11,217 nt of DNA. Source: an archaeon (GTDB lineage: Archaea > Micrarchaeota > Micrarchaeia > Norongarragalinales > SBBD01). The stretch covers positions 1 through 11,217 of the forward strand of contig SBBD01000057.1 of NCBI GenBank assembly GCA_005239845.1, in the 5' to 3' direction. The first letter of the stretch is position 1; each line of letters starts with the position of its first letter. This document shows, in pieces, positions 5,595 through 11,217 of the stretch. The notes under the pieces are model-generated. The model was given only the letters and a program-made list of their open reading frames with translations, made no database searches and was not told where the DNA came from. The translations under genes were made by a program, and so were the position numbers.

Positions 5595-6649
5595 AGAGCG
5601 TCGAACAGTTGGTGCGGAAGGATGTGCGGCAGCTGGAGCCTTACGTGTGCGCACGCGACTTGTGCAAGCAGGCGGAACAGTTCATGGACGCGAACGAGAA
5701 CGCGTTCGGAACCACGGTAGAGTTTGAAGATGTGCCACTAAACCGTTATCCGGATTCGGACTTGTTAGAATTAAAGCAAACCCTGGCGGAATACATCGGC
5801 GGGATTGCCGAGAACAACGTCTTGGTGGGAAACGGCTCGGATGAAATCATCGACTTGGCCATCCGCACGTTCGCTGAAAAAGGGGACAACGTCGTCTGCA
5901 TCGTGCCGGGCTATTCCATGTTCGAGGTGTGCGCACAAATATCGGGCGTTCACGTGCGCCGGGTGCTCGTGGAGAAGGACTTTCAGCCCAACGTGGAAAA
6001 AGTATTGGCCGCATGCGACGGACGCACCAAGCTCATCATGCTGGTGACGCCGAACTCGCCGTTGGGAAACATCGTTGAACCCGCTCGGATTCTGGATTTG
6101 TTGGAGAAGAGCGGGGCCATCGTGTTCGTGGACGAGGCGTACGGAGAGTTCGCGGGCTCTTCGTGGGCAAGGGAAACTGCAAATTACGGCAATTTGCTGG
6201 TAAGCAAGACCTTGTCGAAGGCATGGGGGCTAGCCGCGCTTCGTGTGGGGTACGCAGTCGCTTGTCCCTTCATTATTGAAAGCATGCGCAAAATCAAACC
6301 TCCCTACAACGTGAGCGCCATTTCCAACTATTTGGCGTTGAGGGCTCTGGGCAACAGGGACAGAATGGAATTGTATGTGCGGGAAATGAAGGAGGAGAAG
6401 GAAGTGTTGGAAGCGGAGTTGAAGAAGATGGGGTTTGAGGTGTTCGACACGGTGACGAATTTCAGTGTTTTCCGCGTTCCTGGGCAAGTGAGTTCGAAGG
6501 AAGTGCAGCGGAAGATTGCAGGCAAGGGCATCATTGTCCGGGACCGCTCGCCCTTGCCGTTCTTGGAGAACTGCATCCGGGTGACGGTCGGGACGCGGAA
6601 GGAAAACAGGCGTTTTTTGTCTGCGCTGGAACGGGCGATGACCCTATGA
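5591..6649 (+). CDS. hisC: Histidinol-phosphate aminotransferase
   Basis: This PLP enzyme of 352 aa (fold type I) transfers an amino group from glutamate to imidazole acetol phosphate, giving histidinol phosphate. Visible family marks are DANENAFG (33-40), RYPD (52-55), NGSDEIIDLAIRTF (81-94), the DEAYGEF segment with D181 and Y184, and the PLP lysine K210 in SKTLSKAWGLAALRVGYA with R218. The asparagine loop reads TPNSPLGN instead of the commoner NPNNPTG, but the key Asn remains. The length is normal. The ATG overlaps the hisGD stop in an ATGA, with a strong Shine-Dalgarno run (GGGGAGGG) just before it. The same ATGA overlap joins it to the phosphatase gene downstream, so translation is probably coupled. 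HisC paralogues can act on other amino acids, but the operon position makes the histidine role firm. Confidence 0.95.
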   Translation: MKSVEQLVRKDVRQLEPYVCARDLCKQAEQFMDANENAFGTTVEFEDVPLNRYPDSDLLELKQTLAEYIGGIAENNVLVGNGSDEIIDLAIRTFAEKGDNVVCIVPGYSMFEVCAQISGVHVRRVLVEKDFQPNVEKVLAACDGRTKLIMLVTPNSPLGNIVEPARILDLLEKSGAIVFVDEAYGEFAGSSWARETANYGNLLVSKTLSKAWGLAALRVGYAVACPFIIESMRKIKPPYNVSAISNYLALRALGNRDRMELYVREMKEEKEVLEAELKKMGFEVFDTVTNFSVFRVPGQVSSKEVQRKIAGKGIIVRDRSPLPFLENCIRVTVGTRKENRRFLSALERAMTL

Positions 6650-7395
6650 AAAAGCCTTTTCGGTACGCGCTGGTGTTGGACATGGACGGAACCCTTACGC
6701 CTGCGGACACGATTTTCCAGTTGTTCGAACGCTTGGGGAAGCGGCCCCGCGCAGAACAAGTCTACAAATGGAGCAAGACCCGACCGGACAGAATTGCCCG
6801 CGAATTCGGGGTTCCGGAATCGAGAGTGTTTCCGGGGATGGATGCCGAGCTTGTCCTGAAGGAAACGCTTCGGGAACGGGACTCCATAAGCGCCTCCTGC
6901 TTCGAACGTGTTGCGGGTGTAACGCTTTATCCGGGTGCCAGGAGGTTCGTCAGGCGCTTGGCATTGCACTATAGCGTGACGCCGTTCATCGCGACCGCAA
7001 GCTATTCTCCTGTTGCCCTTTCGATTGCGAGGCGACTGGGTATTGCGGAAGGGAACGTGGGAGCTACGCGGCTGCTGCTGGACGCTGACGGAAACGCTGT
7101 TTCCTTCGTGGGGCCGGTCATGGAAGGCGCGCAAAAGGAGGATTTTGTCCGCACGCTGGGGAAGAAACTCCGCATTCCGTTACGCAACTTTATCGGCGTG
7201 GGCGACAGCCCTTCCGACTTGCCGTTCCTTCTTGCCATAAAACGTTCCGGGGGGATGGTCCTGTCCGTCAAGAAGAAGCCGGAATTTTCGCGGGAGGGCA
7301 TACCTGTTTTCCGAAAAGACGGGCGGCCGGATTTTGCAGGCATGGAAAAGAGGATAGTGGGTTGGTTGAGGGCAAAGAAGGTGATGGAAAAATGA
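6646..7395 (+). CDS. HAD-superfamily phosphatase, probable histidinol-phosphatase
   Basis: This protein of 249 aa has all four HAD motifs: DMDGT with D12 and D14 (motif I), ATAS around T117 and S119 (motif II), K164 (motif III) and GVGDSPSD with D187 and D191 (motif IV). The segment between motifs I and II (about residues 17-95) is mostly helical in character, as in the cap of SerB-type (HAD-IB) phosphatases. By sequence alone it would be called a phosphoserine phosphatase-like protein. Its position between hisC and hisB, joined to both by ATGA overlaps, and the lack of any other histidinol-phosphatase here (no PHP or inositol-monophosphatase type) make histidinol phosphate dephosphorylation the best assignment. 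In E. coli the equivalent activity is the N-terminal half of HisB, also a HAD protein but of another subclass. The HAD call is firm; the substrate is inferred from context. Confidence 0.85.
   Translation: MKKPFRYALVLDMDGTLTPADTIFQLFERLGKRPRAEQVYKWSKTRPDRIAREFGVPESRVFPGMDAELVLKETLRERDSISASCFERVAGVTLYPGARRFVRRLALHYSVTPFIATASYSPVALSIARRLGIAEGNVGATRLLLDADGNAVSFVGPVMEGAQKEDFVRTLGKKLRIPLRNFIGVGDSPSDLPFLLAIKRSGGMVLSVKKKPEFSREGIPVFRKDGRPDFAGMEKRIVGWLRAKKVMEK
7379..7385 (+). promoter_or_regulatory. Shine-Dalgarno motif for hisB
   Basis: AGGTGAT matches the complement of the archaeal 16S rRNA 3' end over seven bases and ends 6 nt before the ATG at 7392. It supports that start over the in-frame upstream codon at 7362. 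It also shows that internal genes of this operon use ribosome binding sites, unlike the first genes of transcription units in this window. Confidence 0.7.
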
Positions 7396-7982
7396 AACGC
7401 ATTGCCGAGATTGAGCGTAAGACAAACGAGACGCAGGTCAGGCTGAAACTGAACGTGGACGGCACTGGAAACTACCGTATCAGCACGGGAATCGGTTTCT
7501 TCAACCACGTCCTGGAATTGTTTGCCAAGCACGGCCTCTTCGATTTGGAGGTTGAGGCGAAAGGAGACTTGGATGTTGAGGAACACCACTTGGTGGAAGA
7601 TGCCGGAATCGTGTTGGGGCAGGCGTTCCGGCAAGCCTTGGGGGACAAGAAGGGCATCCGGCGCTACGGGTTCTTCGTCCTGCCCATGGACGAGGCGTTG
7701 GCGCTCGCCGCCGTCGACTTCAGCGGACGCCCGGAATTCGTGTGGAACGCAGAGTTCAAGCGGGAGAAGATCGGGACGCTTCCCACGGAGCTGTTGCCGC
7801 ACTTCTTCAAGTCCATCGCGGACAACGCCATGATGAACCTGCAGTTGAAGCTCTTCTATGGAATGAACGAGCACCACAAGGCGGAAGCGCTGTTCAAAGC
7901 ACTAGCGAGAGCCATGCGCATGGCCTGCGAATACGATGCACGGTCGCGGGGTGTTGTGCCGAGCACGAAGGGAGTGATTTGA
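7392..7982 (+). CDS. hisB: Imidazoleglycerol-phosphate dehydratase
   Basis: This is a monofunctional HisB of 196 aa, which dehydrates imidazole glycerol phosphate to imidazole acetol phosphate at a di-manganese site. The metal-binding repeats are visible: FFNHVLELFAKHG (N38, H39, H47), VEEHHLVEDAG (H65, H66, E69, D70) and the C-terminal half NEHHKAEALFKALARAM (H161, H162, E165). The R-GFFVLPMDEALA segment is also typical. It has the standard length of single-domain HisB, without the phosphatase fusion of enterobacteria. The ATG at 7392 is supported by the AGGTGAT motif 6 nt upstream, the ATGA overlap with the phosphatase stop and the family N-terminus (RIAEIERKTNET). A 33-nt gap, the only sizeable one in the operon, separates it from hisH. 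Confidence 0.96.
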   Translation: MKRIAEIERKTNETQVRLKLNVDGTGNYRISTGIGFFNHVLELFAKHGLFDLEVEAKGDLDVEEHHLVEDAGIVLGQAFRQALGDKKGIRRYGFFVLPMDEALALAAVDFSGRPEFVWNAEFKREKIGTLPTELLPHFFKSIADNAMMNLQLKLFYGMNEHHKAEALFKALARAMRMACEYDARSRGVVPSTKGVI

Positions 7983-8015
7983 AGGGATCGGAGAGCGTGT
8001 TTTGAGGCGGGAAAC

Positions 8016-8642
8016 ATGATTGGGGTTTTGGATTACGGGCAAGGCAACCTCTACAACGCCAGGAACGGATTGCGGCGCGCGGGAGCGAAACGCGTAAAGG
8101 TAGTGGAAACCCGTTCCGAAATCGATAAGTGTAGCGCATTGGTAATCCCGGGAGTTGGCTCGTTTTCAGAGGCCATGAAAAAACTGGAACCCTTGCGCTC
8201 TTGCCTGCGGGAGTTTGTCGGGGAAGGCAAGCCCCTGCTCGGAATTTGCCTGGGGATGCAGGTGCTGTTTGAGGAGGGTGAGGAAGGAGGAAAAACGGTG
8301 GGGTTGGGACTGCTTGCCGGAAGCGTGCGAAAGCTCAGGGGAGCGTCAAAGCTGCCTCACATCGGATGGAATTCCGTCCTTTCGAACAAGCGTGCGGGAG
8401 TACCGGAAAGCCTGTTATGGAAGGGCTTGCCGGAGAACCCGTTTTTCTACTTCGTGCACTCGTACGCAGGCGTTCCTGTAGAGGAAAGCGTGATTATCGG
8501 GAGGACGGAGTATGGTAAAAAGTTTGTTTCAGCCGTGCAGCGCAGGAACGTGTTCGGCGTGCAGTTTCACCCGGAAAAGAGCGGGAAGAATGGCGAGAAA
8601 GTGCTCGCTAATTTCGTGGAGTTGACTGAAAAATGGAAGTAG
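8016..8642 (+). CDS. hisH: Imidazole glycerol phosphate synthase, glutamine amidotransferase subunit
   Basis: HisH (208 aa) hydrolyses glutamine and passes ammonia to HisF for closure of the imidazole ring. It is a class I glutamine amidotransferase: the nucleophile C78 sits in GICLGMQ, and the triad is completed by H185 and E187 in VQFHPEKS. Other family marks are LDYGQGNL (5-12), IPGVGSF (44-50), PHIGWN (114-119) and the FVHSYAG segment. The length is normal. The start at 8016 is preceded by a GAGGCGGG run that can serve as a ribosome binding site. The last 10 nt overlap the start of hisA in another frame. hisF lies two genes downstream, so both subunits come from the same transcript. Confidence 0.96.
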   Translation: MIGVLDYGQGNLYNARNGLRRAGAKRVKVVETRSEIDKCSALVIPGVGSFSEAMKKLEPLRSCLREFVGEGKPLLGICLGMQVLFEEGEEGGKTVGLGLLAGSVRKLRGASKLPHIGWNSVLSNKRAGVPESLLWKGLPENPFFYFVHSYAGVPVEESVIIGRTEYGKKFVSAVQRRNVFGVQFHPEKSGKNGEKVLANFVELTEKWK

Positions 8643-9349
8643 TCCCTGCCATCGATTTGCTGGATGGAAAAGTGGTGCGGCTAAAGCAAGGGAAGCGCTC
8701 CTCTAGCGTAGCCTATGCCAGTGATGCGGGTCAAGTTGCGATGGAGTACGTGAAACAGGGGGCGAATCGGATTCATGTCGTGGACTTGAATGCGGCTTTA
8801 GGAATGGGAGACAACTTGGATTTAGTTTGCCGGCTTGCCACCAGCTGTCCCATTCCCTTGCAAGTGGGGGGAGGAATCCGCAGCGTGGAGACAGGAGTAG
8901 GATTGCTCCAGCGGGGCGCGGATCGCCTCGTCATCGGTACAGCGGCGTTGGATTCCAACACGTTGAAGCGCTTTGTGGATTATTTTGGGCGGAACGTGTG
9001 GGCCGCCGTGGACGTCAAGAACGGGATAGTTGCCGCGAACGGCTGGACCCGGGATTCCGGGCTTGGTTTCCGAAGCGTTTTGTCCAAGTTAGGGCAAGCT
9101 GGAGTCGGAGGCGTTGTGGTAACCGACGTCTCGGGAGACGGAATGCTTTGCGGGGTTTCTGAAGCGTTTTTCAAGAAGATTCGGGCAAGCACCCCCTTGT
9201 CGTTGTATGCGGCTGGAGGAATTGCAAGTTTGGAGGACATTCGTTTGCTTTCCGAGCTTTGTTATGACGGAGTGATTGTGGGAAAGGCGTTGTATGAGAA
9301 GCGGTTCACGTTGAAGCAAGCGTTTACGGTGGGGGAAAATGTTGGCTAA
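8633..9349 (+). CDS. hisA: ProFAR isomerase (5-ProFAR to PRFAR)
   Basis: HisA (238 aa) is a (beta/alpha)8-barrel that performs the Amadori isomerisation of ProFAR to PRFAR, the substrate of HisF. Residues matching the known T. maritima HisA active site fall at the same numbers: D8 ([15 protein letters not shown]), D127 (AAVDVKNG) and T164 ([10 protein letters not shown]). Phosphate-binding glycine segments are seen at QVGGGIRS (77-84) and AAGGIAS, the expected two half-barrel sites. The TDVSGDG motif has Gly where Arg is more usual (TDxSRDG), a minor oddity. It overlaps hisH by 10 nt and hisF by 11 nt. A GGAG at 8618-8621 is a weak ribosome binding site, so coupled translation is likely. TrpF-like dual use (PriA) cannot be excluded, but nothing points to it. 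Confidence 0.95.
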   Translation: MEVVPAIDLLDGKVVRLKQGKRSSSVAYASDAGQVAMEYVKQGANRIHVVDLNAALGMGDNLDLVCRLATSCPIPLQVGGGIRSVETGVGLLQRGADRLVIGTAALDSNTLKRFVDYFGRNVWAAVDVKNGIVAANGWTRDSGLGFRSVLSKLGQAGVGGVVVTDVSGDGMLCGVSEAFFKKIRASTPLSLYAAGGIASLEDIRLLSELCYDGVIVGKALYEKRFTLKQAFTVGENVG

Positions 9350-10097
9350 ACGCATTATTGCTTGTCTGGATGTCAAAGGCGGGCGGGTAGTGAAAGGGGT
9401 GCGTTTCAGGGACTTGAGGGACGCAGGCGACCCCGTAGTGCTGGCGGAGCGGTACTGCAAGGAAGGAGTGGATGAAATCGTTTTTTTGGACATTTCCGCT
9501 AGTGCTGGGAAGCGGAGGACGCGGCGGGATTGGGTGAAACGGGCGGCGCGAAGGTTGGATGTGCCTTTTACGGTGGGGGGCGGCGTTTCAAGTCTCGACG
9601 ACATTCGAGCATTGTTGAGGGCAGGTGCGGACAAGGTTTCTGTGAATTCTGCAGCCGTGCTTAATCCGAGGCTAATCGCGGAAGCTTCCCGCACCTTTGG
9701 TTCGCAGTGCATCGTATCGGCTATTGACGCAAAAAGAACGGGTGCTGATTGGGAGGTATATGTTTATGGAGGAACAACGCCCACTGGAAAGAATGCCGTG
9801 GAATGGGCGGTCGAGTGCGAACGTTTTGGGGCTGGGGAAATCCTGTTGACGAGCATGGACGCGGACGGGACAAAAAACGGTTTTGATGTCGGCTTGACGA
9901 GGGCGGTTAGTGAAGTGGCAAACATTCCAGTAATTGCCTCTGGAGGCGCTGGAAGAATGCAGGATTTCGTGCAGGTTTTCAAGCAAGGAAAGGCGGATGC
10001 GGTGCTTGCGGCCAGCCTCTTCCACTACGGGAAGCTGAGCGTTCCGTCCCTGAAAGAGTATTTGAAACTCCAGGGAATTTTGGTGAGAATGGAATGA
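9339..10097 (+). CDS. hisF: Imidazole glycerol phosphate synthase, cyclase subunit
   Basis: HisF (252 aa) is the (beta/alpha)8-barrel partner of HisH. It uses ammonia from HisH to turn PRFAR into imidazole glycerol phosphate and AICAR. The catalytic aspartates are D11 ([15 protein letters not shown]) and D130 (VSAIDAKR), exactly the numbers known for T. maritima HisF. Phosphate sites are visible at TVGGGVSS (78-85) and IASGGAG, and the [12 protein letters not shown] loop is typical. The length is full. The ATG is preceded by a GGTGGGGG run ending 3 nt upstream. The gene overlaps hisA by 11 nt and hisIE by 4 nt (ATGA). Confidence 0.97.
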   Translation: MLAKRIIACLDVKGGRVVKGVRFRDLRDAGDPVVLAERYCKEGVDEIVFLDISASAGKRRTRRDWVKRAARRLDVPFTVGGGVSSLDDIRALLRAGADKVSVNSAAVLNPRLIAEASRTFGSQCIVSAIDAKRTGADWEVYVYGGTTPTGKNAVEWAVECERFGAGEILLTSMDADGTKNGFDVGLTRAVSEVANIPVIASGGAGRMQDFVQVFKQGKADAVLAASLFHYGKLSVPSLKEYLKLQGILVRME

Positions 10098-10684
10098 AGC
10101 TAAACTTCGACGAAAATGGTTTGGTTCCTTTAATCGTGCAGGACGCGGAATCCAAACAAGTGCTTTCCTTGTTTTATGCCAGCCCTGCCTCGTTACAAAA
10201 AATGAAAAAGACTGGATTCGTGTGGAGGTACAGCCGGAGCCAGCAAAAAATAATGAAGAAAGGGGCAACTTCCGGAAACGTGCAACGGATCGCAGCCATA
10301 TTGCCGGACTGCGATTCGGATACCTTGTTGGTTCTTGTGAAACAATCCGGAAAAGGAGCATGCCACACGGGAGCTTGGAGTTGTTTCGGGGAGGAGAAGG
10401 CAAGAAACTGGGGCGTTTTGGACGAGTTGGGGAATGTGCTTGCAGAAAGGAAACGAAAACCACGAACTGGTTCGTATACCTCTGAGCTTTTTGCCCAACC
10501 GACAAAAATAGGGGAAAAACTGAAGGGGGAAGCCGCCGAGTTAGAGGAAGCCATGCTGGGGAAGCCGGATTCTGAAGTAGTATGGGAGGCTGCAGATTTG
10601 CTCTTTTTCACGCTGGTGGCCTTGCAGCAAAGGGGGATTGATGTTGAACGCGTGCTGCAAGAATTGAAGCGCCGCCGGAAATAG
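10094..10684 (+). CDS. hisIE: Bifunctional phosphoribosyl-AMP cyclohydrolase / phosphoribosyl-ATP pyrophosphatase
   Basis: This fused enzyme of 196 aa performs steps two and three of the pathway. Residues 1-105 are the HisI cyclohydrolase: FVWRYSRS (42-49), [10 protein letters not shown] (55-64), the metal-binding DCDSD (72-76, with C73) and the zinc cysteines C90 and C97 in [11 protein letters not shown]54 stands where a Trp is common. Residues about 108-196 are the HisE pyrophosphatase, an all-helical MazG-like domain with [12 protein letters not shown] (E146, E149) and [12 protein letters not shown] (E165, D168). The fusion order is that of bacterial HisIE. GGTGA at 10082-10086 ends 7 nt before the ATG, which overlaps the hisF stop. 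It is the last gene of the operon and faces the release factor gene across 57 nt. Confidence 0.96.
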   Translation: MKLNFDENGLVPLIVQDAESKQVLSLFYASPASLQKMKKTGFVWRYSRSQQKIMKKGATSGNVQRIAAILPDCDSDTLLVLVKQSGKGACHTGAWSCFGEEKARNWGVLDELGNVLAERKRKPRTGSYTSELFAQPTKIGEKLKGEAAELEEAMLGKPDSEVVWEAADLLFFTLVALQQRGIDVERVLQELKRRRK

Positions 10685-10741
10685 TGGGTTGTCTTGTGCG
10701 CGGGAGGGACAAGAAATAAACAGGAAAGACGAGCTAGCGCG
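10685..10741. terminator. Convergent intergenic stretch with possible termination signals
   Basis: This is the 57-nt gap between the ends of hisIE and the release factor gene. Read on the minus strand, 10735-10703 is pyrimidine- and T-rich (CTTTCCTGTTTATTTCTTGT), plausible as an archaeal terminator for the release factor gene. On the plus strand, TCTTGT (10692-10697) can pair with ACAAGA (10709-10714) around an 11-nt G-rich loop, but no T-run follows. A perfect palindrome, TAGCGCGCTA (10735-10744), overlaps the release factor stop codon. All of this is tentative. Confidence 0.3.
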
Positions 10742-11217
10742 CTACTTATACCTCAAGAACGCCCCCAGACCATGGAACGTGGCGAAGAACTGCTTGCCCT
10801 CGTGCGTCTCCTGTGAAATCAGCTCCACTCCTATCCCCTTCTCGGCCCCCTTATCCTGAATCTCTTCCACGAGGTTTTTTTGGTCCACGATTGTTCCCTG
10901 CCCACCGCATTTTGCGCAGCGCAATTCTGCTATCCTCCCTTCCAGCTTGCCCTCCATGACCTTCGCTTCGATGTTCCCGCAAGAGGAACACTTGATTTTC
11001 ACTTCATGCAGCAAAAAGTCTTCCGAAATGAGGACGGTGCGGGCCTTTCCGCTTTCCACGGCCTCCCTCACTTGCTGCAAGCCATACGTGGCCAGACCAT
11101 CCGTACTGATTTCTTTCATGAACTCGTCCAAAAGCTTCTTCTCCTCCACGGCCTCCTGTTCCTGCAGCAAGCCCTCCGACTTTTCAAGCAGTTCGCGCAG
11201 TCCCACTTCTTCCGTGT
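10742..11217 (-). CDS. prf1: Peptide chain release factor aRF1, C-terminal part (runs off right edge)
   Basis: These are the last 157 codons of the archaeal class I translation termination factor, homologous to eRF1. The frame stays open to the window edge, so the start lies outside. Visible marks of the C-terminal domain are GLRELLEKSEGLL, the STDGLATYGLQQVREAVESG segment, VLISED, a zinc-finger-like pair of CxxC motifs (CSSCG and CAKCG), then GVELISQETHEGKQF and the terminal GLGAFLRYK, all typical of aRF1. An in-frame GTG at 11204-11206 could be mistaken for a start, but the conserved sequence continues upstream of it (TEEVGLREL). The catalytic GGQ motif belongs to the middle domain outside the window; the GGQ string within CAKCGGQG is coincidental. 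The gene converges on the his operon. Confidence 0.93.
   Translation of the reverse strand, partial: TEEVGLRELLEKSEGLLQEQEAVEEKKLLDEFMKEISTDGLATYGLQQVREAVESGKARTVLISEDFLLHEVKIKCSSCGNIEAKVMEGKLEGRIAELRCAKCGGQGTIVDQKNLVEEIQDKGAEKGIGVELISQETHEGKQFFATFHGLGAFLRYK

Noticed and set aside
7002..7877. Long minus-strand frame opposite the phosphatase and hisB (similarly 9672-10505 and 6328-7134)
   Set aside because: It lies antisense to conserved his genes and has no domain or promoter evidence of its own.
10742..11217. GGQ string in the aRF1 fragment as the catalytic peptidyl-tRNA hydrolysis motif
   Set aside because: It lies in the C-terminal domain directly after a CxxC pair; the true GGQ belongs to the middle domain outside the window.
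1..11217. CRISPR array, insertion sequence or defence system
   Set aside because: I saw no repeat-spacer pattern, transposase, terminal inverted repeats or defence domains.

Overview
The window is from an archaeal chromosome. The evidence is an archaeal-type DNA primase small subunit and an archaeal/eukaryal-type peptide release factor at the two edges, TATA-like boxes about 25-28 nt before the first genes of transcription units, Shine-Dalgarno motifs of the GGTGA/GGAGG type inside operons, and a tRNA gene without an encoded CCA end. The genes are tightly packed. Base composition looks mid-range and even. A DPANN-type or other small-genome archaeon would fit, but nothing here fixes the lineage.

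Layout. Positions 1-986 (minus strand) carry a class I SAM methyltransferase-like protein followed by the N-terminus of priS, which runs off the left edge. A divergent promoter region at 987-1068 separates this pair from amrS-amrB on the plus strand: a radical SAM enzyme and a MEMO-family protein of the AmmeMemoRadiSam group. A separate unit at 2936-3328 encodes a small AbrB-ACT protein, by appearance a ligand-sensing DNA-binding regulator. A 256-nt stretch without a convincing gene follows. It holds a strong TATA box with repeats around it and leads to a tRNA-His gene (3585-3656). A convergent gene at the right edge encodes the C-terminal part of release factor aRF1.

The centre of the window (3696-10684) is a complete histidine biosynthesis operon of eight tightly packed genes: a hisG-hisD fusion, hisC, a HAD phosphatase (probable histidinol-phosphatase), hisB, hisH, hisA, hisF and hisIE. 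Neighbours overlap by 4-11 nt except for a 33-nt gap before hisH. All steps from PRPP + ATP to histidine can be assigned: HisG, HisE/HisI, HisA, HisH-HisF, HisB, HisC, phosphatase, HisD. The order (G, D, C, phosphatase, B, H, A, F, IE) is the same as the classical enterobacterial hisGDCBHAFI operon, with the phosphatase in the place of the N-terminal half of E. coli HisB.

Most notable are the HisG-HisD fusion, which uses a short-form HisG with no HisZ partner in the window; the tRNA-His gene 39 nt upstream of the operon start; and the AbrB-ACT gene with an 11-bp direct repeat and a TATA-overlapping inverted repeat just before it. Together these suggest, without proving, a local histidine-related regulatory arrangement.
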